From positions 2,696,647 to 2,758,857 of the forward strand of contig NZ_KK853997.1 of NCBI RefSeq assembly GCF_000696185.1: 62,211 nt of DNA, written 5' to 3'. Of the stretch, positions 34,001-41,794 are shown piece after piece (positions within the stretch are counted from its first letter, which is position 1; each line of letters starts with the position of its first letter). The position numbers were made by a program, and so were the translations under genes. Under the pieces are notes generated by a model, which saw only the letters and a program-made list of their open reading frames with translations, was not told the origin of the DNA and did no database searches. This DNA comes from Kitasatospora cheerisanensis KCTC 2395 (GTDB lineage Bacteria > Actinomycetota > Actinomycetes > Streptomycetales > Streptomycetaceae).

Positions 34001-34237
34001 CTACTCGCCGCGGTCTTCGTCCTGAGCTTCCTGCGGCGTGATCTCACCTGCGCAGAGGCGGCGGACGGTCTGCGTGCGGTCGTAGAGGCTGCTCTTCCCG
34101 GAGGCGAGGAGCCGGGCGGCGGCGGCAAGCCGGGCTTCGGCTTGCTCGGCCCGGTGGAAGAGGGCGTCGAGTTCGGGGTCGGTGATGGTGCTGGCCGTGG
34201 GCCGGGGCTCGGTCTGAGGCGGCTGGGGGTCGGTCAT
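34001..34237 (-). CDS. Small unknown helical protein
   Basis: 78 residues. ATG 34237 overlaps the preceding stop by four bases. It has a Pro-rich start, one long helix (ELDALFHRAEQAEARLAAAARLL) and the conserved end RRLCAGEITPQEAQDEDRGE, duplicated in the remnant at 33364-33567. Probably a small DNA-metabolism or regulatory helper; no function can be assigned. Confidence 0.6.
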   Translation of the reverse strand: MTDPQPPQTEPRPTASTITDPELDALFHRAEQAEARLAAAARLLASGKSSLYDRTQTVRRLCAGEITPQEAQDEDRGE

Positions 34238-34494
34238 GTGGTCGGGCTCCGTTCGGGTGGTTCGCCGAGGAGGCCGACGAGACGATACCCGGTGCGCCGC
34301 GGGCGGCCGGTGCTCGTGGTCGCGGAGGCGTGAAGCGTGTTGAGGAGGATGAAGCGGCGGAGGGCCGAGCGGCGGCCGATGGTTTCGATCTCGGCCCGGT
34401 TGCCGTGGACGGCGATGATCCGGATCCGGCGCTTGCCGTCACCGGGGTGGCACGCCTCGTAGACCTGGTTGCTGCTGACCTGATGATCGGTCAT
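34234..34494 (-). CDS. Small unknown basic protein
   Basis: 86 residues from ATG 34494, coupled by four-base overlaps on both sides. Beta-rich start (RIRIIAVHGNRAEIETIG), then a basic stretch RRSALRRFILLNTL and a late winged-helix-like TGRPRRTGYRLVGLL. It resembles small actinophage proteins with an SH3- or wHTH-like fold. No family is recognised. Confidence 0.6.
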   Translation of the reverse strand: MTDHQVSSNQVYEACHPGDGKRRIRIIAVHGNRAEIETIGRRSALRRFILLNTLHASATTSTGRPRRTGYRLVGLLGEPPERSPTT

Positions 34495-34838
34495 TGGTCG
34501 TTGCACCTGCACAGGTTCGAGATGGGGTCACACCAGGAGTCGCAAGAGTTGCACCAGATGGCGCCGGGAACGGGCGGGGTGCGGTCGGGTTCGGGAATCA
34601 CGGATGCCTTCATCTTCTGCTGACGGGTACGGAGCGCCAGGTCGAGCAGTTCGCGGTGCTGGGCGGCCTCGGGGTCGGGCCACCGCCGGCTGTACTTGCG
34701 GTGCCGGGGCGGGGCGGGCGAGAGCGGCGGCGGGCAGGCGCTTTCCCAATCGAGGGCTGCCAGGGGGCCGTATCTCTCGCGCATCAGGCGGTCGTACGCC
34801 TCGGGGTCGGCCGCGTCGTTGGCGGCGTAGGTGCTCAT
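34491..34838 (-). CDS. Small protein with C-terminal zinc-ribbon-like Cys cluster
   Basis: 115 residues from ATG 34838. The first part is helical and polar. The C-terminus is IWCNSCDSWCDPISNLCRCN, with five Cys in a pattern that could bind zinc. It is the first of three coupled genes (34838 to 34001). DNA or RNA binding is plausible but unproven. Confidence 0.6.
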   Translation of the reverse strand: MSTYAANDAADPEAYDRLMRERYGPLAALDWESACPPPLSPAPPRHRKYSRRWPDPEAAQHRELLDLALRTRQQKMKASVIPEPDRTPPVPGAIWCNSCDSWCDPISNLCRCNDQ

Positions 34839-35089
34839 GCTGGTCCCTTGGGTGCGTGCAGGCCCGCCCGACGCGGAACGGAAGGGCGGGCCTCGTGACG
34901 AGCTGGCTGGCCCTCTCGCGGCATGCTCATGGGAGCTGCCCGGTTCCGGCAGGTGGGGCGCGGGGGAGTGCCGCCTGCCGGAACCGTGAGAGGGGTGTCA
35001 CGGTGCACGTCGCCGGGGGCGGGTCCGGATGGGGCGGGCTCACCCCCTGGCGACATGCTGACCGTATCATCAATCTGTCCCCATACAAG

Positions 35090-35272
35090 TCAGGGCTTTG
35101 AGGAGCTGCCGGTCGCCGCCCTCAGCTCTTCGACGGTGCAGCCTTCGAATGGGGTGGTCCCGTATTCGTCGGCGTCCGGATCGCTCCCTGGCTCGTCGAA
35201 CAGGGCGGCCTGCTTGCCGGTGGAGTACCAGGCGGAAGGTTCCATCTGGAGCCAGTCGGGCCGTTTGGGCAC
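35090..35272 (-). CDS. Very small acidic protein
   Basis: 60 residues from GTG 35272, preceded by GAGGAGATC. The core LQMEPSAWYSTGKQAALFDEPG and the tail EGCTVEELRAATG look like a short, partly ordered phage protein. It lies 58 bases after the ParB stop on the same strand, so it is likely co-transcribed with parB. Confidence 0.5.
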   Translation of the reverse strand: MPKRPDWLQMEPSAWYSTGKQAALFDEPGSDPDADEYGTTPFEGCTVEELRAATGSSSKP

Positions 35273-35330
35273 GGGATCTCCTCAGGGTTGGCGCTGGGCC
35301 CCCTTGCGGGGGCCGCGAGCTGTCGGCGGG

Positions 35331-36494
35331 TCAGGCGGCGACGGGCTCCAGGGCCTCGTCGACGGTCTCAGTGTGCACGGCCTCGCCATCGGCGGCCTGG
35401 GCCTGCTCGGCGATGGCCTCGGCGAGCAGGGTGTCGAACTCGGCGTCCAGGTTGGCGGTGCCCTCCGGCTCGCCGGTGGGGGCCTCGGCCTGGTCGGCGT
35501 CGGAGTTCTCCTCGGCGAGGTTGGGTGCGGCGCCGGCGGTGGAGACGATGATCTCGCGGGCGTCGGCGCGGACCTTGGCCTGGCGCATGGCGAACCGGGC
35601 GTCCTGGACCGCCTTGCTGACGCGGTCGAGCTGGCCGATGCGGGCCCCGAGCTGGCCGCCCAGGAGGTCGTCCAGCTGCTCCGGGGTCATCTTGGCGATC
35701 TGCTCAAGCTCGCCGCGGATCTGCTCGATGCGGTCCAGCAGGTTGCGGGTCGCCTTCCGGGCGGCGGTGCGCTCCTCTCGCTGCTCCTCGGTCAGCTCCT
35801 CGACCTCGAACATGGAGGGCTGGCGCTCCTGCTCGCGGACCTGGTGGGCGAAGTGCAGGAGGTCGTTCTCGGTCATCGCCTCCTCGCTGTTCTTGCCCTG
35901 GGTCCACTTCTTGAGGACGGCCTGCTGATTCTCCACCTTGAGCTCGGAGATGCGGTGGGCGGCGGCCAGGCCGATGTGGCCCTTGGTGAGGTGGTGCTGC
36001 ATCTCGGGGATCAGGTCGAGGAGCTGGATGCGCATCTTCACGTAGGTCGCGGTCTTGCCGAACATGGCGGCCACGTCCTTGGTGGTGAGCTCGGTGCCGT
36101 CGTCGTTGCGGTCCTCGGTGATGATGCGGCGGAAAGCCGCGCCCTCCTCCAGGGCCGTCATGTCGGCGCGGTTGACGTTCTCGGCGACGGCACGCCGGAA
36201 CGCCTTGATCTCGGATTCGATCTCGATGATCTGGGCCTTGATCGTGGTCAGGCCGGCCGCGCTGGCAGCCCGGTAGCGGCGTTCGCCGAGGATCAGCTCG
36301 TACTTGCCCGCACCGGCGGGCCGGACCTCGACAGGGGAGATGACGCCGAACTCCTCCACGGAGGCGATCAACTCCTTCATCTTCTCCTCATCGAAGTACT
36401 CACGGGGCTGGTGGGGGTTCGGGAGGATCTGGTTCAGCCGCAGGGTCTTGGTGGTGGTCTTGGCGGTCGTCTTGGCAGTGGTCTTGGCGGTCAT
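35331..36494 (-). CDS. ParB/RepB-type partition protein
   Basis: 387 residues from ATG 36494. It opens with TAKTTAKTTAKTTTKT, a Thr/Lys repeat encoded by imperfect direct repeats. ILPNPHQPREYFDEEKMKEL, VRPAGAGKYELILGERRYRA (box II GERRYRA) and AVAENVNRADMTALEEGAAF are canonical ParB. LTTKDVAAMFGKTATYVKMRIQL is the HTH for centromere binding. The C-terminal half is a long acidic coiled coil. No ParA is adjacent. It may act in element maintenance, as in phage-plasmids, or as a regulator. Confidence 0.88.
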   Translation of the reverse strand: MTAKTTAKTTAKTTTKTLRLNQILPNPHQPREYFDEEKMKELIASVEEFGVISPVEVRPAGAGKYELILGERRYRAASAAGLTTIKAQIIEIESEIKAFRRAVAENVNRADMTALEEGAAFRRIITEDRNDDGTELTTKDVAAMFGKTATYVKMRIQLLDLIPEMQHHLTKGHIGLAAAHRISELKVENQQAVLKKWTQGKNSEEAMTENDLLHFAHQVREQERQPSMFEVEELTEEQREERTAARKATRNLLDRIEQIRGELEQIAKMTPEQLDDLLGGQLGARIGQLDRVSKAVQDARFAMRQAKVRADAREIIVSTAGAAPNLAEENSDADQAEAPTGEPEGTANLDAEFDTLLAEAIAEQAQAADGEAVHTETVDEALEPVAA

Positions 36495-36537
36495 GGCGTT
36501 GCTCCCATCTCGGTGTGGAGGGCGTTCCCCCTCCTTC

Positions 36538-36574
36538 TGTCTTTATTTTATACTCAATCAGCGTGGGGGTGCAA
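36538..36574 (-). promoter_or_regulatory. Promoter of the parB operon
   Basis: On the minus strand, TTGCAC (36569-36574), a 16-base spacer and TATAAA (36547-36552) make a near-consensus housekeeping-sigma promoter. The predicted start is about 45 bases before the parB ATG. The -10 and following 10 bases repeat at 30406-30423. The leader carries AGAAGGAGGGGG at 36527-36538. Confidence 0.7.
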
Positions 36575-37113
36575 CATCTGGAGACAGAAAAGCCAAGAGC
36601 TTGGACGGAATGCCCAAGCAATTTGTCCGCAGCCAGTCAAAGCCAGGTGAGGTGCGAATTCAGGCCCGGGCAGTGATTAGGATTCGCCGCCCCGGGAAGG
36701 ATCGCGGCCGGGGGAGATATCGCCCGTCTCACGACTGTTGATAAGGAGGAGGGCGGCCAAGGCTCCCCCGCCCGCCAGGGGGCTTCCGGCTCCGGGCTCA
36801 GATTCCACGCCTGAGCGGTGAAGTTCTGCGAGCACGCGCAAGACGCTTGCGCTGTCGATCGCCACCGGAAAAGCCCCCCTGTACCGTGCGCGCGAGAGAG
36901 GCCCGGGTCGCGCGAACCCGGCCGACGCCACCGTTCAGCGCCGGTCCCCACCACTGAGCTGCTCAGATGGCTGTCAGCGGCTGGCCATAGCTTGCATGCG
37001 TATCAACTGGGTGTCAATGCGTAAAGCCCTGTCATGCGATCCGCGAAGCGGATATCCTACCTGTTGCCGATCGCCAACAGAAAACCCTTTGGAAGGGAAC
37101 CCGGGAGCCCAGG
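36575..37113. other. Regulatory gap between parB and the XRE gene
   Basis: 539 bases between divergent genes, the usual place for a phage or plasmid control region or origin. A small palindrome ATCCGC-GAA-GCGGAT lies at 37039-37053, 60 bases before the XRE start. A minus-strand frame at 36677-36931 exists but I cannot support it as a gene. No iteron series is seen. Confidence 0.5.
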
Positions 37114-37644
37114 ATGAGCACTCCAGCTGCCGCCGGCCGCCGGCCGTGGAGCTTGGCGTCGAAGCTTGCCTACCTGCGTGCACGCCTCACCCCGGAAGGC
37201 GAGAAACCCCCCACCACTAGAGAGCTCGCCTCCCGGACCGCAGACGAGCACGGCAAGCCCGCGCTCGACCACACAGTGATTCATGCCACCCTCTCGGGGT
37301 CCAAGACGAACCCCCCCTCGCGTACGATCCTCGGGCTGGCCCACGCATTCGACTGTCCACCTGCATTTCTACTGCCAGGGTCTGACGATCTGAAATCGCT
37401 GGAGGTTTACCACGACTACGAACAAGCCCGTGAGGCCTTGCGCCTGATCGCTCCCCTCGGCGAGTCAGGGGCCGAAGGTCTCCTCCAGGCCGCGCACGCC
37501 CTGCGCGCCGCACGTGGCCTTGCCCTTCCCGACGCTCCCCCTTCCCCTGCGGTTGCAGGCCGAAGGCCCCGCTCCGGCCGGCGGCTCTCACGCGCCGAAT
37601 CCGCAGAAGCGAGCCGACGGGAGATCAACGGCCCGTTCAGATAG
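37114..37644 (+). CDS. XRE-like transcriptional regulator
   Basis: 176 residues from ATG 37114. SLASKLAYLRARLTPEGEKPPTTRELA then HTVIHATLSGSKTNPPSRTILGLAHAFDCPPAFLLPG is the Cro/CI HTH pattern common in streptomycetes next to membrane proteins. The C-terminal 60 residues are helical, then basic and disordered. It diverges from parB and precedes a seven-helix membrane protein. It may be the element's repressor, or part of an XRE/membrane pair. Confidence 0.75.
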   Translation: MSTPAAAGRRPWSLASKLAYLRARLTPEGEKPPTTRELASRTADEHGKPALDHTVIHATLSGSKTNPPSRTILGLAHAFDCPPAFLLPGSDDLKSLEVYHDYEQAREALRLIAPLGESGAEGLLQAAHALRAARGLALPDAPPSPAVAGRRPRSGRRLSRAESAEASRREINGPFR

Positions 37645-37692
37645 AACCGTCCCAGCCTGTGGCGGCCTGCACGAATCGAGATCGAATCCGCC

Positions 37693-38454
37693 GTGGACAT
37701 CACGACGACACTGCTCCGTCCAGCCTTGGCCGTCACCTTCGTGGCGACCGTCGTCGCCGTGTGGTCGGCGACACGATGGAGCGGATGGCACAGCACAATC
37801 CACCGCTGGTCCCGCTCCATCACCACCATCGGGGGCCTGGTCGCCCTCGTCCTATCGGTGCCCGGTGTCTACGATCGCCTCGAAACCGTGCTGGGCGTGG
37901 AGAACCTGCCTGTGCTCCTGGCGCATCTGGCCGCCGTGGTCTCGCTCAGCGGCGTACAGCTGCTGCTGGTCCCGTGGACGTACCAGCCTGGCGCCTACCG
38001 ATCGGCCCTGCTGGTGCGTACCGGGGTCGCCGCGGCGGTGGCAATAGAAGCCGTCGTGCTGTTCGTCGTCGCCAATGACAGCGGGCAAGGCTTCACCGAC
38101 GACTATGCCGTCGACGATGGCGTGGCCGCCTTCCTGCTGGCCGTTGCCGGCTACTGGGCGCTGGCCGGTGCAGCTATCGCCTGGGACTGCGCGCTGCTCG
38201 CGATCGACAACGGCCGGGCGGGGCACCACGTCATCGCCGCCGGGCAAGGACTGATCGCCGCCGGGGCCCTGTGCTGCGCCCTGTGGGGCGTGACGGAGAG
38301 CGCGTTCGTCGTTCTTACTCAGACAGCCGGACGGGCATGGGCCACCGGCCTCCAGTGCGGCATCAGTTCCGTCTGCATCGCGGCCTTCGCCGTCTTCCTG
38401 TTCGCCGGGGTCACGGCGTGCTCCGTGCCGTCCCCCCGTCGCCGCCGCTGCTGA
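37693..38454 (+). CDS. Multi-pass membrane protein (MAB_1171c-like)
   Basis: 253 residues from GTG 37693. About seven hydrophobic helices are visible (ALAVTFVATVVAVW; TIGGLVALVLSVPGV; LLAHLAAVVSLSGVQLLL; AAAVAIEAVVLFVV; AAFLLAVAGYWALAGAA; IAAGALCCALWGV; CIAAFAVFLFAGV). The layout recalls MAB_1171c-type membrane proteins often encoded beside XRE regulators in actinomycetes, but it is shorter than most. Its end overlaps the end of the convergent recombinase remnant by 44 bases. Confidence 0.65.
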   Translation: MDITTTLLRPALAVTFVATVVAVWSATRWSGWHSTIHRWSRSITTIGGLVALVLSVPGVYDRLETVLGVENLPVLLAHLAAVVSLSGVQLLLVPWTYQPGAYRSALLVRTGVAAAVAIEAVVLFVVANDSGQGFTDDYAVDDGVAAFLLAVAGYWALAGAAIAWDCALLAIDNGRAGHHVIAAGQGLIAAGALCCALWGVTESAFVVLTQTAGRAWATGLQCGISSVCIAAFAVFLFAGVTACSVPSPRRRRC

Positions 38455-39460
38455 CCCGGTCCCGTACGTCGCCCACGGGGGGCGGGGGAGGCTGGTTGCG
38501 CCACCAGAGCTTTACCCTGCCAGGCTTGATCGTGCGCACTCCCTGCCCGCCGGGGAACACGTCGACGCGGTGGAGCATCAGCTGCGCCAGTCCGGCCTTC
38601 GCCTCGGCGGGTGCCGCGTTCCACCAAGCCACCAGTTCGGGCACACTTCCGACGACCGGGGTGGCGGCCGCACGTTCCAGGACCCGGATGCGACGGCTGA
38701 TCTCCTTCTTCCTCTGCTTCGCCTCCGCCTTGGCCGCCTTGGCTGAGCTGGCGGTGATCTCGTGGCGGAGCACCATGCCGGCGAGCGAGTTCACACCGGC
38801 GTTGAGGGTGTCCAGTTCCTCGCGAAGGTCGGCAGCCAGGGCCCGGGCTTCTTCCCGGGCGGCTTCCAGGTCGCGCTGGGTGGCTGGCAGAGCAAGCCTG
38901 GCGACGATCTGTTCGCCGAGGTGGTCTTCGAGCAGTTGGGCCGAGATCCGGACTCGTCCGCACGTGCCTGGCCGGTCAGCGCGCGGCCCGTCGGGACAGC
39001 AGTAGCCGGGGTGGCCCGCGTTTGTCCGCAGACCGTGGAAGCTGGCCCCGCACAGCCCGCACACGACGAGGTCACTCGACCCGTACACGTACTCGTAGTC
39101 GGCGGTCCGGCTGCCGGAGTCGCTCTGCGCTTCCTCGGCGTCCCGGTGTTCCAACTGGGCGAACTGCTCCGGGGTGAGGATGCCCGGATGGCCGGCGGCG
39201 ACCAGGCGTCCGTCCGGCTTGCGCTTGAGCCCGGCGATCGCCGGGTTGCGGAACAGCCGGGCGACGGTTTGCCCGGTGAACTCGGAGCCCAGGGTGCCGA
39301 CGAGCCCCTTGTCGTGCAGGTACGCCGCTGAGACGGAGAAGGCTCCGCCGTTGATCCGCAGCAGTGCCGCTTCCCGCAAGGCGTTGGCCTCGTCGTCCAA
39401 GAGCGCGGACTTGGCCGCGTCGCGGAAACCGAAGAGTCTCGGTGCCACCGTATCCTCCAT
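38411..39460 (-). pseudogene. Large serine recombinase, C-terminal part only
   Basis: 349 residues remain. They comprise a Recombinase domain (SALLDDEANALREAALL, GQTVARLFRNPAIAGLKRK), the zinc ribbon with CGLCGASF and paired CC … C (VVCGLCGASFHGL; GYCCPDG; GTCGR), a coiled coil (EEARALAADLREELDTL) and a basic tail. The N-terminal catalytic resolvase domain, with its Ser, is missing. The remaining frame begins beside a perfect 24-base inverted repeat, so the deletion joint may be there. It cannot recombine DNA by itself. Confidence 0.8.
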
Positions 39461-39463
39461 CGA

Positions 39464-39513
39464 GCCCTCGACGTGATGGAGACTCTTGGAAGAGTCTCCA
39501 TCACGTCGAGGGC
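39464..39513. repeat. Perfect 24-base inverted repeat, 2-base centre
   Basis: Arms 39464-39487 and 39490-39513 are exact complements. It begins four bases from the first ATG of the truncated serine recombinase and ends two bases before the stop of the excisionase-like gene. No T-run follows on either strand. It may be a rearrangement scar, a strong terminator between the two minus-strand genes, or a decayed attachment site. Confidence 0.9.
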
Positions 39514-39514
39514 A

Positions 39515-39778
39515 TCACACATCGCCTGATGAGACATGCCCTTCGACACCCAAGAGCTTCCAGAGCGACGCGGTGAGCACTCGGCGCGAGCCGCCCACGG
39601 TGATCACGTCCAGCGGGAAGTTCCCATTCCGAATCGCTTCGTATGCCGTGTTCGGCCCGGTCCCGAGCGCACGGGCTGCGGTTACCACGTTGATGGTCAC
39701 CGGCAGGCCCAGGACTTCTTGCAACGTCATGCCGCGTTCCGTCCGTGCGCCGTCGTTGGCCTTGCTGTCGATCTTCAT
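39515..39778 (-). CDS. Excisionase-like HTH protein
   Basis: 87 residues from ATG 39778. MTLQEVLGLPVTINVVTAARALGTGPNTAYEAIRNGNFPLDVITVGGSRRVLTASLW follows the MerR/AlpA/excisionase winged-helix pattern used by recombination directionality factors (…ta.Alglsr.tvYrlir.G.fP..v…g.r.rvp). It diverges from the tyrosine integrase start at 40071 with a 292-base gap. In many actinomycete elements xis and int are adjacent and co-directional; here they are divergent. Confidence 0.72.
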   Translation of the reverse strand: MKIDSKANDGARTERGMTLQEVLGLPVTINVVTAARALGTGPNTAYEAIRNGNFPLDVITVGGSRRVLTASLWKLLGVEGHVSSGDV

Positions 39779-40070
39779 CCCAGTCAGTCGCGTTTCTCCC
39801 CCGCGCCAACCGTGGTGCTCAGCGTACCCGCGACGGCAAGGCCGACGATGGGTGACGACGAGCAGTTAACGATAACGCGAAACAGTGAAGGATTCACAAC
39901 CATAGAACCGCGGCTTGCACTCGGCGACCAGCCCGAACAGCCTTGCAGCGCAAGGGTATTGCGTGTACAGCGAGTGAAAAATAAGGCAGAATAGAACGCA
40001 CATTCTAGTCACCGTCCGTGGCGGCCCACGGACGGTCAGGAAGCGATGCGAGAGGGCGCGGCTCGGACCG

Positions 40071-41729
40071 ATGTTCGAGGAGAAGACCTACAAAAAGTGC
40101 ATGTGCAAGGGCCTGCTGACCCATCGGCGCGGACCCCTCAAGGGCCAACCCGTCGTTGACGAAACCGGCCAGCAGAAGTCCGGCTGGCTGGGAACAGGGT
40201 GCCCCAAGTTGGAACAGCGGGATCACGGTACGTGGTGGTTCTATATTGAACTTCCGCCCCGCCCGGACGGCAGCCGGCACCGTGTTCGCCAAGGCGGCTT
40301 TCGCACACAGAAGAAGGCGGCCAAGGAATGCAAGAAGGTCTGGGACGAGAGCCAAGCCGGCCTCGACGTCGGCGTCCGGGAGACCATCGCCGAGTACCTT
40401 GACCGGTGGGCCAGCGCCAAGAACGACGTAGCGATCGGTACCACCGACAAGTACCGCGAGCACATCGAACTCCACATCAACCCGTTCATCGGCCACCTCG
40501 ACCGCAAGGCCCTCCGCAAGGTCCACATCGACCGGATGTTCGCCGCGATCGCCGACCGGAACACCGCCATCGAGGTCCACCGCGACTACGTGCAGCTCCT
40601 CACGGCCGACTGCGACCGCAAGCGCGAAGCCTGGCGCCAAGGCGCGAAGCAGGACCGCGCCGTCCTACGAGCGGCTTGGCATGAGGCACGCGAACTCCTC
40701 GCCGCCGAACGCAAGAAGATGCGGCGCGTCACCGGCCTGGCCACCCAGCACCGCGTACGCGCCACCCTCTCCAGTGCCCTCGGCGACGCGGTACTCGCCG
40801 AAGAGATGACGAAGAACTGGGCGCACCTGGTGCGGCTGCCGAAGGCCAAGCCCCCGAAGCCCCTGCTGTGGACCCCCGCCCGGGTCGCCCGCTGGCGCGC
40901 AACTGGCGAGATCCCCAGCAAGGTCATGGTCTGGACGCCCCAGCTCCTCGGCCAGTTCCTCGACACCTACGTCGACGACGAGCTGTTCGACCTGTGGCAC
41001 TTCATGGCCCTCCGCGGCCCTCGCCGCGGAGAAGCCTGCGCACTGCCCTGGTCCGAAGTCGACTTCGACGAGATGGAAGTGACGATCAGCCAGCAGGTCG
41101 TCTACGTCGCCAAGAAGCTGTTCGCAACGGAGCCGAAAGCCGACTCCGAGCGCACCATCAAACATCGACTCCGAGACGGCGCGACTCCTCGCCAACCGCC
41201 AACTCCCGCCAGGCCGAGCAGCGCGCGAAGGCCGGAGCGGCGTGGAAGGACACCGGCCTGGTCTTCACCAAGGAGAACGGCGAGGGCTACCACCCCGACT
41301 ACCTCACCTACCGGTTCAAGAAGCTGGTCGAGGACGCCGGGCTGCCGCCCATCACCCTGCACGGGCTGCGCCACGGCGCCGCATGCCTCGCCCACGCCGG
41401 CGGAGCCGAAGCGAAGGACATCAGCGACCAGCTCGGCCACTCCGGCATCCAGATCACCCTGGACACCTACACCAACGTGTTCAAGGAGGCCCAGCAGGCC
41501 CAGGCCGAAGCCGCCCTGAGCCTCGTTCCCCGCGCCGGCCGACCGGCCGCCGAACCTGCGGCACCTGCGGCAGCGCCCACGCCTGCCGAAGCTCCGGTCC
41601 AGGCCGAGCCCTCGGTGCCGGTGCCGGTGCCGAGGGGCGGGCGGTTGACCGCGCTACGGCGAGCGCGAGAGAAGAGAGCAGCAGCTGTCCAGGCCACCGC
41701 GAAGAAACAGCGAGTTGGTACCGGCCTGA
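40071..41729 (+). pseudogene. Tyrosine integrase with several frameshifts
   Basis: ATG 40071 opens a 482-residue frame. SAM-like N-terminal domain: TIAEYLDRWASAKNDVAIGTTDKYREHIELHINPFIG. Box I Arg: HFMALRGPRRGEACALPW. After ERTIK (about 41160) coding shifts: IDSETARLLANR reads one frame on, and from about 41204 GAAWKDTGLVFTKENGEGYH, HGLRHGAACL (HxxR), QLGHSGI and the nucleophile TYTNVF read in the third. A TGA at 41727-41729 in the first frame, six bases before a hairpin, fits as the original stop, needing a third shift. All catalytic residues survive if frames are joined. Real decay and sequencing error are both possible. Confidence 0.7.
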
Positions 41730-41734
41730 CCCAG

Positions 41735-41772
41735 GCAGCGGGGCGGCGATCCGGAGATCGCCGCCCCGCTGC
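41735..41772. terminator. Bidirectional terminator between integrase and HEPN gene
   Basis: Arms of 17 bases (41735-41751 and 41756-41772) are perfect complements around CGGA. It lies between the convergent integrase and the 41795-43192 gene, 22 bases from the latter's stop. The very GC-rich stem without a T-run is typical of actinomycete convergent terminators. Confidence 0.85.
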
Positions 41773-41794
41773 CGTCTCCGAACCCGTCAAAGTG

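Noticed and set aside
35331..36494. ParB as evidence of a conjugative plasmid (AICE)
   Set aside because: No FtsK-like Tra translocase, Rep protein or spread genes are present, while head and packaging genes are; a phage origin fits better.
36637..36954. Minus-strand frames in the parB-XRE gap
   Set aside because: No ribosome site, odd composition and no recognisable motif; the region looks regulatory.
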